IMG/VR virus record: IMGVR_UViG_3300008997_000086
Location: 1 to 40,416 of that record
Length of the DNA: 40,416 nt
Source of the DNA: a virus
Direction: 5' to 3' (one strand)
The notes below the pieces were generated by a model, which was not told the DNA's origin, searched no databases, and was given only the letters and a program-made list of their open reading frames with translations. Made by a program: the position numbers and the translations under genes. Positions within the stretch are counted from its first letter, which is position 1, and the number at the start of each line of letters is the position of its first letter. Positions 9,701 through 16,682 of this stretch are shown here, in pieces.

Positions 9701-11602
9701 TCCATCTGTTCCACTTGAACCACTTGAACCACTTGAACCAGAAGAACCACTTGTTCCATCTGTTCCACTTGAACCAGAACTTCCAGAAGAACCACTTGTA
9801 CCATCAGTTCCATCAGTTCCACTTGTTCCAGCGGCACCTGTATCACCTTTATCACCAGTTCTAGCAAAGGTTACAATTAAATCATCATCATTTGCGAATG
9901 GTGAAGCAGTATTACCAGATACATGAGCAACAGTAACTTGAAAATAACCAGTTTCTTCTGATAAAGCTGATATAGTAAATAATAAAAATACATCAGTATT
10001 AAATTTTTTCGATATTTTTACATGACCTTTTATAGTAGATGTACTATCATCTATTGTACGTAGATAACTTTGAATATCTGTAGAATCTTTGTCACTATCA
10101 TCTATCGCGATTATGGTAGCAGAAGATTGTGTAGAATGATTAAGTCTTAACGCACCAGTTCCAGGGTCTTGCATCGTAGTAGCTGTAGCAAAATCATATT
10201 CAAATGAAGCACCACCAAAGTTTCCATCTTGTCCACTTGAACCAGAAGAACCACTTGTTCCATCAGTTCCACTTGTTCCATCAGTTCCACTACTTCCACT
10301 TGAACCTGACGAACCACTTGAACCACTTGACCCAGAAGAACCACTTGTTCCGTCTGTTCCACTTGAACCACTTGAACCACTTGAACCTGAAGAACCACTA
10401 CTTCCACTTGTTCCATCTGTTCCACTTGAACCAGAAGAACCACTTGTTCCATCAGTTCCACTTGAACCTGAAGAACCAGAAGAACCAGAAGAACCACTTG
10501 TTCCATCTGTACCACTTGTTCCGTCTGTTCCAGAACTTCCACTTGAACCACTTGAACCACTTGTTCCGTCTGTACCACTTGAACCACTTGTTCCACTTGA
10601 ACCTGAAGAACCAGAAGAACCACTACTTCCACTTGTTCCATCAGTTCCAGATGTACCATCGTCACCAGCTACACCTTCTAAATTTACAGACCATGACGCA
10701 ATAGTACCAGTACCAGTATTAGATATACTTTCACCAACCATTACTCCAGTACCAGAATTGTAACTGGTAACATCCATTAAAAATTGTTTTGTTGCATCAC
10801 CCGTTTTAGCTACAAGAGCATTTTGACCAGTACTCCAAGCTAAACCTGTACCAACCGTTATTGTTACTGTAGTTGGATGTGATGTTGGTATTGCTATACT
10901 TGTACTCGATGTTGTTACAAAAGTATCAGAAATACCACTGGTACCATCAGTTCCATCTGTTCCACTTGTTCCAGAAGAACCACTACTTCCACTTGAACCA
11001 CTTGAACCTGATGAACCAGAAGTTCCACTTGACCCAGAAGAACCACTTGTTCCATCAGTTCCAGATGTACCATCCGTTCCACTTGAACCACTGGAACCAG
11101 AAGAACCACTTGTTCCAGAAGAACCACTACTTCCACTTGAACCACTTGAACCACTTGAACCTGACGTTCCATCTGTACCAGAAGTTCCATCAGTTCCACT
11201 CGAACCACTTGAACCACTTGTTCCATCAGTTCCACTCGAACCACTTGTTCCACTTGTTCCGTCTGTACCAGAACTTCCAGAAGACCCAGAAGAACCACTT
11301 GTTCCATCTACACCACTTGTTCCATCTGTACCACTTGAACCACTTGTTCCATCAGTTCCACTTGACCCAGAACTGCCAGAAGTTCCATCAATTCCACTTG
11401 AGCCTGACGAGCCAGAACTTCCACTTGTTCCGTCTGTTCCAGACGTACCATCAGTTCCAGATGTACCATCTGTACCACTTGAACCAGAAGAACCACTTGA
11501 GCCAGATGAACCTGACGAACCACTTGAACCAGAACTTCCACTTGTTCCAGATAACGCGGCTATCGCATCTTCGTCTATTTGCTTTTTTTCTAATAATGCC
11601 AT
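3758..11602 (-). CDS. Giant collagen-like tail fibre with peptidase S74 C-terminus
   Basis: This 2614-residue protein is mostly Gly-X-Y triplets (GTS, GSS, GTD), the collagen-like pattern that folds as a triple helix. Two globular modules alternate three times. Module A, about 92 residues, starts with TTSSTS.aIPTSHPTTVT and is near residues 222-314, 717-808 and 1316-1408. Module B, about 130 residues, runs from NFGGASF to FARTGDKG and is near 456-589, 1048-1177 and 1683-1817. Residues about 2006-2355 include GDQG/GYQG/GHQG triplets. After 2362 comes a fibre-tip region, then an S74 chaperone domain from S2515 (SDERLKKDI), expected to trimerise the tip and cut itself off there. The N-terminal 17 residues are not collagen-like and probably attach to the virion. 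It is probably a receptor-binding fibre or baseplate appendage. The start lacks a strong ribosome binding site. Confidence 0.92.
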   Translation of the reverse strand: MALLEKKQIDEDAIAALSGTSGSSGSSGSSGSSGSSGSSGSSGTDGTSGTDGTSGTDGTSGSSGSSGSSGIDGTSGSSGSSGTDGTSGSSGTDGTSGVDGTSGSSGSSGSSGTDGTSGTSGSSGTDGTSGSSGSSGTDGTSGTDGTSGSSGSSGSSGSSGSSGTSGSSGSSGSSGTDGTSGTDGTSGSSGSSGTSGSSGSSGSSGSSGSSGTSGTDGTDGTSGISDTFVTTSSTSIAIPTSHPTTVTITVGTGLAWSTGQNALVAKTGDATKQFLMDVTSYNSGTGVMVGESISNTGTGTIASWSVNLEGVAGDDGTSGTDGTSGSSGSSGSSGSSGTSGSSGTDGTSGSSGSSGSSGTDGTSGTDGTSGSSGSSGSSGSSGTDGTSGSSGSSGTDGTSGSSGSSGSSGSSGSSGTDGTSGSSGSSGSSGSSGSSGSSGTDGTSGTDGTSGSSGSSGQDGNFGGASFEYDFATATTMQDPGTGALRLNHSTQSSATIIAIDDSDKDSTDIQSYLRTIDDSTSTIKGHVKISKKFNTDVFLLFTISALSEETGYFQVTVAHVSGNTASPFANDDDLIVTFARTGDKGDTGAAGTSGTDGTDGTSGSSGSSGSSGTDGTSGSSGSSGSSGSSGTDGTSGSSGSSGSSGTDGTSGTDGTSGTDGTSGSSGSSGTSGSSGSSGSSGTDGTSGTDGTSGTDGTSGSSGSSGSSGSSGSSGSSGLTGDAYETTSSTSTAIPTSHPTTVTLTIGTGLQWTIGQTALVAKDNSNKFQGTVNSYNSGTGVIELASTSNTGSGTYASWEFNLGGVEGPAGTSGSSGSSGSSGTDGTSGSSGSSGTDGTSGSSGSSGSSGTSGTDGTSGSSGSSGSSGTDGTSGTDGTSGSSGSSGTDGTSGSSGSSGSSGSSGTDGTSGTDGTSGSSGSSGSSGSSGTDGTSGTSGSSGSSGTSGSSGSSGSSGTSGSSGTDGTSGSSGSSGSSGTSGSSGTDGTSGSSGSSGSSGTSGTDGTSGTDGTSGSSGSSGSSGSSGSSGTDGTSGSSGSSGSSGSSGSSGQDGNFGGASFLYDFSTTTTNSDPGSGKLRLDNATQNSATGIYIDDNDIDGTDIQSYLRTIDDSTSTIKGHVKISKKFDTSKFILATISSLSEETGYFDITISVVDSNEATPFADGDDILVTFARTGDKGEDGTSGSSGSSGSSGSSGTDGTSGSSGSSGSSGTSGTDGTSGSSGSSGSSGTSGTDGTSGSSGSSGTDGTSGTDGTSGTDGTSGSSGSSGTSGSSGSSGSSGSSGSSGTSGSSGTDGTSGSSGSSGSSGSSGSSGTDGTSGVSDKFSTTSSTSTTIPTSHPTSVTITIGTGLSWTTGQSALIAYDNSNKFVGEVTAYNSGNGSFSVDSTSHTGSGTYTSWEINLEGAPGVAGTSGSSGTSGSSGSSGSSGTSGSSGTDGTSGSSGSSGSSGTSGTDGTSGSSGSSGSSGTDGTSGVDGTSGSSGSSGTSGSSGSSGTSGSSGTDGTSGVDGTSGSSGSSGSSGTSGTDGTSGSSGSSGSSGSSGTSGTSGSSGSSGSSGTDGTSGTDGTSGSSGSSGSSGSSGVSGTSGSSGSSGSSGSSGSSGTDGTSGSSGSSGSSGSSGSSGTDGTSGSSGSSGSSGTSGSSGTSGSSGSSGSSGSSGSSGSSGSSGTSGSSGTSGSSGTSGSSGVDGNFGGASFYYTFESNTTNANPGAGDLRLDNATQNASTGIYICDTDENANDISSYLQTIDDSTSTIKGHVKISNKTDTSQFILWTISSLSDLTGYFDVTVSPVDSSASNPFSGGEDVVITFARTGDKGDSGTSGTDGTSGSSGSSGSSGSSGSSGTSGSSGTDGTSGSSGSSGSSGTSGSSGTSGSSGTDGTSGSSGSSGSSGSSGTDGTSGSSGSSGSSGSSGTSGSSGTSGSSGSSGTSGSSGSSGSSGSSGSSGSSGTSGSSGTDGTSGSSGSSGSSGTSGSSGTDGTSGSSGSSGSSGSSGTSGSSGTSGSSGSSGVDGDTGATGAQGDQGDVGATGAQGDQGHQGDQGYQGDQGNTGSTGSTGAKGDQGDTGATGASGTSGSSGSSGSSGSSGSSGSSGNSGTSGSSGSSGSSGSSGSSGVTVSGTSGSSGSSGSSGSSGSSGTTVSGTSGSSGSSGNSGTSGSSGSSGAQGDQGYQGHQGDQGYQGDQGDQGDQGYQGNQGNQGDVGAKGDQGDIGATGAGGTSGSSGSSGSSGSSGSSGSSGSSGSSGTSGSSGSSGSSGTSGSSGSSGSSGSSGTSGTSGSSGSSGSSGTTVSGTSGSSGSTGAKGDQGDQGHQGDQGHQGDQGDQGDQGYQGNQGNQGDVGAQGDQGNTGSTGAGGTSGSSGSSGVISLATDANNRVITSDGDGTGTAEATFTYDTSAGLRIGDFARSGNSTYISMSDTVGNIELSTVGVGSIGDAKGFSLGTYLSVDDVNEVARLQSEGTIFIGDDDWVGYGNGTHIEVNDTNQQISMSATLGVYVSTLSTGAAIDVGADKNGKLQLHSSDERLKKDIFEISQSLDTIKGLRGVTYKWKTPDEGNARNNALDTKTYYGFIAQEVTSSDAHGITFTDREGFLGLNLSQVIPILVNAVKELEERVTELENK
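4147..4216 (-). repeat. 70-base segment identical to 37437-37506 (fibre tip region)
   Basis: The partner of the segment in the S74 fibre copy 1. It lies just before the S74 domain of the giant fibre, so recombination here could swap chaperone and tip modules between fibre genes. Confidence 0.85.
4530..11560 (-). repeat. Collagen-like Gly-X-Y coding repeat tract
   Basis: Nine-base units such as GGT-TCA-AGT and GGA-ACA-AGT variants (plus strand ccacttgaacca, ccacttgttcca) recur hundreds of times, broken by six non-repetitive windows at about 10660-10936, 9835-10234, 9176-9451, 8071-8459, 7379-7654 and 6152-6552. Synonymous third-base changes are scattered through the units, so the tract is not a recently expanded perfect repeat. 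It remains prone to recombination and to short-read misassembly, so its exact length should be treated with care. Confidence 0.9.
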
Positions 11603-11622
11603 ATTTTATTCCAAATCTTAAC

Positions 11623-11632
11623 TATAAATATC
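11623..11632 (-). promoter_or_regulatory. TATAAATATC motif upstream of giant fibre gene
   Basis: An exact motif copy 21 bases before the giant fibre start. It overlaps the last base of the TAG stop codon of the preceding gene by one position. The coding strand reads GATATTTATAGTTAAG. Confidence 0.4.
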
Positions 11633-12585
11633 TAAACATTAAATTTACCATGTGCAACTATCTCATCATCTGCATCAAATTCCATCTCTAAACTACTACT
11701 ATCTATGTATAACTTAAAATTTGAATCTTCTTGTCTTATTGTACAAGCATAATGTTCAATATATTGACCATTGATAAAAAATATAAAATCTTGTAAATTT
11801 GTCTGTTCCATTCCACTTGGTGCAGACGCCGTAACCGCTGTAAATGACGCGGTTGATGGAGCAGTAACCAAATTAGCTTGATATGTACCCTTTGTTCTAA
11901 TATAATGAAATAAAGACTCGGATACATATGTCATTGATACTGCCGCACTTCCAGTTGTAGGTGTACCTGGTAAACCAAGTGGTTCACCACCTTCAAAAGT
12001 TAAATTAGCATCTGTTAACATAGTAGAAGAAGACATATTAGTTTGTGTAGCTCCAAGAAACTCAGAACCTGTAGCTCCACCTATTGTTTGTAACGTACCA
12101 GTTCCATTATCAACCATCCACTTCACTTCTGATTCATTCCATAATATTCTAGCATCAGTTGCACCATTACGACCAACTTTCAATCCAGCATCAGCTCCGG
12201 CTAACGCTGTAGAACCACTATAATTTAAATCAAGTATTGGGTCTTCTACTCTAAAAGTTTCTGTGTTTTGTATTGATTGACTTCCCTCAACAATCAAATC
12301 ACCATAAATTTTAACACTACCACTATCATAACCATCTACGAGTAACTGTATAGCTGGGTCTTCTAATGAATTTTTAATTATATTATTATATAATTTAACA
12401 TATCCTGCTGATAATGTATTTCCAGTACCAACATCTAAACTACCAGTTCCAAGTAGGTTCAGACCAACCTGGCCCCATTGTAATGTTGGTAATCCAGTAT
12501 CAGAACTTGTTAATTCTGATGATTGTAAAATCCTACTTTGTGAAGTAGGTGGTTTTAATTGTCGTAACGGGTCTATGAGTGGCAT
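11632..12585 (-). CDS. Tail fibre-like structural protein
   Basis: This is a 317-residue protein of no firmly known function. Residues about 90-140 contain GDLIVEGSQSIQNTETF followed by VEDPILDLN, a beta-rich motif common in proximal parts of T4-type tail fibres. The rest is Gly/Ser/Thr-rich, and the C-terminal 60 residues (QDFIFFINGQYIEHYACTI) look like a compact beta domain with a GQYIEH-type turn found in appendage proteins. It lies between two paralogous structural proteins and the giant collagen fibre, so it may be the adaptor linking that fibre to the tail. The start abuts the preceding stop, and its ribosome binding site lies inside the preceding gene. Confidence 0.7.
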   Translation of the reverse strand: MPLIDPLRQLKPPTSQSRILQSSELTSSDTGLPTLQWGQVGLNLLGTGSLDVGTGNTLSAGYVKLYNNIIKNSLEDPAIQLLVDGYDSGSVKIYGDLIVEGSQSIQNTETFRVEDPILDLNYSGSTALAGADAGLKVGRNGATDARILWNESEVKWMVDNGTGTLQTIGGATGSEFLGATQTNMSSSTMLTDANLTFEGGEPLGLPGTPTTGSAAVSMTYVSESLFHYIRTKGTYQANLVTAPSTASFTAVTASAPSGMEQTNLQDFIFFINGQYIEHYACTIRQEDSNFKLYIDSSSLEMEFDADDEIVAHGKFNV

Positions 12586-13140
12586 CTAACTTGTCTCCTG
12601 TTGATATTTTAGAGAAATTGTATCTTCGTCATTTAAATCTATTCCTAACAATACTCTATCTCCAGCTATTTTATTGGTATCTTCAACGTATAGCTTTTTA
12701 ATTCTTATTTTCTTATAAGTAGAATCTAAATAAGCTTCTACTTTATTTGTGTTACTTTGGTCTGTAGAACCAGACATAGTTCTCAAATCATATCCATTAA
12801 CTCTGACCTTCAAAGTTCCACTTTTAATTTTTCTTTTATCACCTAATTGAGTTGGATGAAATTCTTGATATTCAGAAGTAGATGATGTCATATGTTGTAA
12901 TCCAAAATTTTCTTGAATTGTCCACATACTATCTACAAACTCACGACTACAAATATCGGTAGAATACTCTGGACTTCCCTTAACAAGATTCATACTAAAT
13001 CCATTCTCTCTACCAGCGTTATCATGAAATTTTAAAACATCAGAACCAAACGTAGATTCGGAAATTGGTGTTAAAAAATCACGCGTTGTTCCTATATATC
13101 CTTCTACTTGTCTAATAGCTCCATTACGTATTCCAGCCAT
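12586..13140 (-). CDS. Virion structural protein, paralogue of the 13141-13635 protein
   Basis: This 184-residue protein is probably a tail or neck appendage component. Its C-terminal half aligns with that of its upstream neighbour: IKSGTLKVRVNGYDL against IKNGTIECNVNGVNM, RIKKLYVEDTNKI against CVRKLYTNGNGM, and SLKYQQE against NISYQQE at the end. The N-terminal half differs, so the pair shares a C-terminal beta domain with different N-terminal parts. The N-terminus MAGIRNGAIRQVEGYIGTTR is not recognised. It abuts the next gene without a gap, and the codons for its final QQE supply the AGGAG for that gene. Confidence 0.75.
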   Translation of the reverse strand: MAGIRNGAIRQVEGYIGTTRDFLTPISESTFGSDVLKFHDNAGRENGFSMNLVKGSPEYSTDICSREFVDSMWTIQENFGLQHMTSSTSEYQEFHPTQLGDKRKIKSGTLKVRVNGYDLRTMSGSTDQSNTNKVEAYLDSTYKKIRIKKLYVEDTNKIAGDRVLLGIDLNDEDTISLKYQQETS

Positions 13141-13635
13141 TTAAATCTTCTCCTGTTGATAAGATATATTTACCAAATCGCCACTATCAAGATTCATTCC
13201 ATTTCCATTAGTATATAATTTTCTAACACATACTTGTGTTGCTGAAGCACTCATATAAAAATCAATACCACCACTATTTATTTGGTCTGTATTTGATATC
13301 ATATTAACTCCATTGACATTACACTCTATCGTACCATTTTTAATTTTATATCCACTATCTATAGTTACATTAAAAACTTGAGAATTAGTAGATGCATCTA
13401 TTGATGATGAACCATTACCATTGAAATGATTTTGTACTCTATAGTAGTTTGTACCAACATAATTCAAATTTACCAAATCACTACCACTTACTTGCGAGCC
13501 ATCACCTCTCATAATAAATATCGTAGTTCCACCAAAAGTATTAGTAAATTCCAAATCTGTAGCTTGGTTTCCAGTTTGTGTTTCAGCTATTCGTATAAAA
13601 TCAGATACTCCGCCGAGTTGTTTATTAATTGACAT
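13141..13635 (-). CDS. Virion structural protein, paralogue of the 12586-13140 protein
   Basis: This 164-residue protein has a shared C-terminal domain of about 75 residues (NGTIECNVNGVNM to SYQQEKI) and a different N-terminal part rich in Asn, Thr and Gly. The stretch TNTFGGTTIFIMRGDGSQ suggests beta structure. No enzyme motif is visible. It follows the gp15-like gene with only a short gap and precedes two further fibre-like genes, suggesting a role in tail decoration or fibre attachment. The start has a GGAGAA site. Confidence 0.75.
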   Translation of the reverse strand: MSINKQLGGVSDFIRIAETQTGNQATDLEFTNTFGGTTIFIMRGDGSQVSGSDLVNLNYVGTNYYRVQNHFNGNGSSSIDASTNSQVFNVTIDSGYKIKNGTIECNVNGVNMISNTDQINSGGIDFYMSASATQVCVRKLYTNGNGMNLDSGDLVNISYQQEKI

Positions 13636-13644
13636 TAAATTCTC

Positions 13645-14433
13645 CTACTCGATGACTTCTGTCATTGTCACTGCTTTTGGTGTAAAATATTTTCTTGTTA
13701 GTATAGCTTTATTAATACTATCTGGTACTAAATATCCTTTAACAGTTAAACTAAAGGTACTTCTAACAATTCTTTCTCTATCTGCTAATTCTGTAGCATC
13801 CTCGTATGAGTCTATATTGACCCTAAATTTAAACTTTCCTGGTTCTCCCCAATATGAACCTTCAGACCAGTTAACCTTTTCTATTATTTCATTCATATGT
13901 TCAGTATAACTTGTCCATACAATAACATCATATGTCAATATCATATAATCAGGCATCGCAACTGAATGGTATTGTCTTGCTGGTTTAAGTCCATGTACTA
14001 CTGAAAATTTATCATACCTATTTTCTTTACTATATTGTCTTTCGAAGTGATAAAATAATTGTGGATTGTTAGCATCCATTTTATCTACTGCTAAACTATC
14101 ATCTTTAGTTACACTTGTTCTTTTAAATGTTATTACTGGAAGAATAACTTGTTTTCTATTGTCTCTTATAACACCATCAACTTGAGCTGACTTCCACCTT
14201 TCTGCATTTGAATAAAGAACAGGAACTCTAGCTCGTTCTCCATTCTCATCAATAGTAGGTTTTATAACATCGGAAAAATAATACATAATAGCCGCATCAA
14301 CATCCATCAAACTAACACTTAAATCATTAGCTACATCCTTTTTTCTCGATAATTGTGTACCTCTATTCGCAGTTGGGCCCATACCTCTTTGTTTTTCTTG
14401 TACCTTTGGTATCGGTCTAAATCTTCCAGCCAT
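13645..14433 (-). CDS. 15: Tail completion / sheath stabiliser (T4 gp15-like)
   Basis: This 262-residue protein is close in length to T4 gp15 (272), which forms the hexameric ring that closes the tail and joins it to the head. Matching features are an early VPVLYSNAERWKSAQ segment (compare VPITYASKEHF in T4), a VILPVITFKR strand, then YDVIVWTSYTEHMNEIIEK (compare ELSIFTRYEDDMFQIVEQ), and a late RERIVRSTFSLTVKGYLVP (compare RRRIEWSLTFEVNGWMYPP). The start codon overlaps the preceding gp14-like stop region and has an AGGAGAA site. The order 13-14-15 is the same as in T4. Confidence 0.78.
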   Translation of the reverse strand: MAGRFRPIPKVQEKQRGMGPTANRGTQLSRKKDVANDLSVSLMDVDAAIMYYFSDVIKPTIDENGERARVPVLYSNAERWKSAQVDGVIRDNRKQVILPVITFKRTSVTKDDSLAVDKMDANNPQLFYHFERQYSKENRYDKFSVVHGLKPARQYHSVAMPDYMILTYDVIVWTSYTEHMNEIIEKVNWSEGSYWGEPGKFKFRVNIDSYEDATELADRERIVRSTFSLTVKGYLVPDSINKAILTRKYFTPKAVTMTEVIE

Positions 14434-14918
14434 TATATTCTCCTAACCCTTTCAATTTGTAATGTAGATGACCTAATTATATGTGCAGTACAATTAACCG
14501 ACCAATTTTGGTCATATTGTCCACCTATTAATTGGTTTTCATTAATACCATTAATTTCAAAGTGTGCATAATTCCACTCTACTATATCACCCAATTCTGG
14601 AACTAATTTCAAATCTGTCAATGTCTCTCTTAACATAAAAAATGTAGCATCTTGTAATGCATCAGCACCAAATTCATCTAAATTAAAATCTATATCCCCA
14701 CTTTCAATCATACAAGCAAATTCAACACCAGGTTTGTAAATTTTACCACCAGTAGATTCACCATACAAATTAGTAGACGTATGTTCTGCAGAAACTTTAA
14801 AGAGTTTTATTGTTTGATTTATTATACCATCTTTACTTAGACGTAAATCACCAACTAACTCTTTATTAAAAGTTTCAAAAGTCCTTAAATCATTTGCCGA
14901 ATTAAATCTTCCTGCCAT
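14433..14918 (-). CDS. 14: Neck protein (T4 gp14-like)
   Basis: This 161-residue protein is shorter than T4 gp14 (256). A patch near residues 107-140, PELGDIVEWNYAHFEINGIN followed by QLIGGQYDQNW, resembles the T4 gp14 stretch with GDLIYFP...FEINWVEP...LGQ. Together with its position between gp13-like and gp15-like genes this supports a neck (head-tail connector) role. It shares the MAGRF start with the next protein, which may be chance. The shortfall in length suggests a reduced or divergent version. It overlaps the next gene's start by one base. Confidence 0.55.
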   Translation of the reverse strand: MAGRFNSANDLRTFETFNKELVGDLRLSKDGIINQTIKLFKVSAEHTSTNLYGESTGGKIYKPGVEFACMIESGDIDFNLDEFGADALQDATFFMLRETLTDLKLVPELGDIVEWNYAHFEINGINENQLIGGQYDQNWSVNCTAHIIRSSTLQIERVRRI

Positions 14919-14922
14919 AACT

Positions 14923-16092
14923 CTATCCTATATAAATACTTAATGGAACTTTTTTCAAAATCTCTTGTGTCGCTTCAGCTTCAGCCGCTTCTTCCTGCAT
15001 TATCTCATCACCACCAGAAGAATCTAACATTTCTCTTAATTGTTCAACAAGAGTATTCTTTTCATCCGTAGCTTCTGAACGTAAAGTATCACCATCCAAT
15101 GTTGTTTCCGCACCTGGAATTGGTATAGTACCATATTTACTTCTTATAATTCCCAATAACTCTTTACATAGAGCTAATGTGTATTTTCTAATCCATTGTT
15201 TACCTGGGTCGTTAATATCTTTATAAGACATATTATCATATCGAATATTTGAGAAATCAGATTGTACTGCAGTCTGACCACCAGATGTATATTCATCTGT
15301 GACTTCATTTGATAATGTTTTCCACCTATCATCTTTTCTGATATATTGAAAATACATCTTAAATGTAGATGTAGGTATTGGAAAAACTCTCAATTTATTA
15401 TTAATTAATTCAAATGAATATGCCGATTTTCTTATTTGGTCATTAAATTCTATTGCTTGCATCTTTAATATATCAGCATAAACAGGCATTAATGTAAATT
15501 GAACACCAGGTGAATATTCACCCCAACCAAATGAATCAATAACATTATCAGTACCTTGTCCAGTTCCAGCATAAGGGTCAAAGTATCTCGAAACAGCTGG
15601 TGTAGCTTCATGAAATACTCTTTTAATCTCTATTGGTGAACTACTTTCAGAAACAATTGCCCAACTATCTAAATCGTAAGTTTGTTGACTAGCTGATGTT
15701 TCTATATACCCAGTTTTCCAATCAACTGAACCACCAACTCCAACTTCTGCTCCATATGCTTCTGATATAGTTATAGCTCTTCCTAAATCGGATACCACCG
15801 TATGTGTAAAATTAGAAGATGTTGGGGCTCCTTGTAATTTAAGAATATTTTCTCTTATATTAAATTGATTTACAATAGAAGAATATTCTGTTACCGCTTC
15901 CTCAAAACAAGCATACATTTGTGTACCTTGTAATTCCACGTCCATAATGGGATATCCAAGTCTTTTAGCACACCACTCTGCAGTTTGCACAGAATGAGTT
16001 ACATAAGTCACATCACTGGTATAAAAACCAAATGGAACATCTGTCGCGTCTGTATATGAACCACTTCCTGGCCATATTGGTTGAGTTGCCAT
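14923..16092 (-). CDS. 13: Neck protein (T4 gp13-like)
   Basis: This 389-residue protein is somewhat longer than T4 gp13 (309). Helical N-terminal segments (HSVQTAEWCAKRLGYPIMDV, then QMYACFEEAVTEYSSIVNQF) are typical of proteins annotated as neck proteins in marine T4-like phages. Residues about 290-345 include a WIRKYTLALCKELLGIIRSK helix, and the C-terminal 60 residues are Glu-rich. The identification leans on gene order (before gp14-like and gp15-like) as well as sequence. An AGGAGA site lies just upstream of the start, and the AT motif lies 41 bases upstream, so this may be the first gene of a neck-fibre operon. Confidence 0.6.
   Translation of the reverse strand: MATQPIWPGSGSYTDATDVPFGFYTSDVTYVTHSVQTAEWCAKRLGYPIMDVELQGTQMYACFEEAVTEYSSIVNQFNIRENILKLQGAPTSSNFTHTVVSDLGRAITISEAYGAEVGVGGSVDWKTGYIETSASQQTYDLDSWAIVSESSSPIEIKRVFHEATPAVSRYFDPYAGTGQGTDNVIDSFGWGEYSPGVQFTLMPVYADILKMQAIEFNDQIRKSAYSFELINNKLRVFPIPTSTFKMYFQYIRKDDRWKTLSNEVTDEYTSGGQTAVQSDFSNIRYDNMSYKDINDPGKQWIRKYTLALCKELLGIIRSKYGTIPIPGAETTLDGDTLRSEATDEKNTLVEQLREMLDSSGGDEIMQEEAAEAEATQEILKKVPLSIYIG
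14931..14940 (-). promoter_or_regulatory. TATAAATACT motif upstream of gp14-like gene
   Basis: A partial match (TATAAATA core) 13 bases before the start at 14918, inside the last codons of the gp13-like gene. Because it lies in coding sequence, chance is more likely here than at the intergenic copies. Confidence 0.25.
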
Positions 16093-16132
16093 ATTGTTCT
16101 CCTAATTTAATAAATGTACATTTTATATCAAT

Positions 16133-16142
16133 AATAAATATC
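16133..16142 (-). promoter_or_regulatory. AATAAATATC motif upstream of gp13-like gene
   Basis: The coding strand reads GATATTTATTATTGATATAA, matching the variant at 848-857 over 18 bases. It lies 41 bases before the gp13-like start and just after the HNH gene. Confidence 0.4.
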
Positions 16143-16168
16143 TTGCTATAAAAAAAGGGATAATATGT

Positions 16169-16594
16169 CTATAAAGAATTTTGAAAAAGATTTAAAGCTT
16201 CTCTTTTATCTCTTACTTCAATTCCATTAACTTGAAAACTTTTGCGTCCTGAATTATATAGAATATGTGGTATCTCTTTACCAATCATTATTCTATTATC
16301 CATATTTTTTTGTGGTGTAACCACTCTTAAATTAGATAAATTAGCATTTTCTCTATTTCTATCAATATGGTCTACTACCATTCCATTAGGTATCTCACCA
16401 TAAAAGGTTTCTGCAACTAATCTATGAACTGATTCTGTTAGTTGTACACCTTTTTCTAATCTTAGATTTAATCTTGGATATCCACATCTATCTAATCGAG
16501 TTCTCATAACTCGTTTAGTTTTAATATTACGCACATTTCCTCTATCAGAAATTTCATATCGTTTAAATTTTGGATGTTGTTTGTATGTTTCCAT
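16169..16594 (-). CDS. HNH homing endonuclease
   Basis: This 141-residue protein starts at METYKQ. A longer reading from 16633 would run through the gp23 terminator and is less likely. An N-terminal NUMOD4-like segment (FKRYEISDRGNVRNIKTKRV) is followed by the HNH core: VHRLVAETFYG, then VVDHIDRNRENANLSNLRVV with the central DH and the N...N pattern, and TPQKNMDN. Such free-standing enzymes cut DNA and spread into phages lacking them. It sits between the major capsid gene and the neck genes, a typical homing position next to a conserved gene. No good ribosome binding site is seen, and the TATAAATATA motif lies four bases before the start. Confidence 0.88.
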   Translation of the reverse strand: METYKQHPKFKRYEISDRGNVRNIKTKRVMRTRLDRCGYPRLNLRLEKGVQLTESVHRLVAETFYGEIPNGMVVDHIDRNRENANLSNLRVVTPQKNMDNRIMIGKEIPHILYNSGRKSFQVNGIEVRDKREALNLFQNSL

Positions 16595-16597
16595 ACA

Positions 16598-16607
16598 TAT
16601 AAATATA
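16598..16607 (-). promoter_or_regulatory. TATAAATATA motif abutting HNH gene start
   Basis: The motif lies four bases before the chosen start and after the gp23 terminator. If it marks a transcription start, the HNH message would be leaderless or start further downstream. Confidence 0.3.
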
Positions 16608-16616
16608 ACATAGTAC

Positions 16617-16650
16617 AAAAAAAGGGTAACCAAATAAATGATTACCCCTT
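16617..16650 (-). terminator. Rho-independent terminator after major capsid gene
   Basis: The minus strand has GGGTAA pairing with TTACCC (16642-16647 with 16624-16629) across a 12-base loop, followed by seven T residues. It lies about 35 bases after the gp23 stop codon. A-rich sequence on the far side means it could also act on plus-strand transcripts. Confidence 0.8.
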
Positions 16651-16682
16651 TTTATTTCATCAGTTCTAAATACTAACTACGA

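Noticed and set aside
4530-11560. The repetitive tract as a CRISPR array or a tandem satellite
   Set aside because: The units are in-frame nine-base codon triplets with variable order and no unique spacers of equal size.
4516-11691. Many long open frames (up to about 316 codons) on both strands inside the collagen-like gene, rich in Leu/His/Asn/Pro or Val/Gln/Glu
   Set aside because: They arise because nine-base repeats without stop codons keep several frames open at once. They have no ribosome sites, show only two to four residue types, and are explained by the real minus-strand Gly-X-Y frame.
16595-16633. Longer start at 16633 for the HNH gene
   Set aside because: The added codons run through the gp23 terminator and the AT motif, and do not match the usual start of NUMOD4-HNH proteins.
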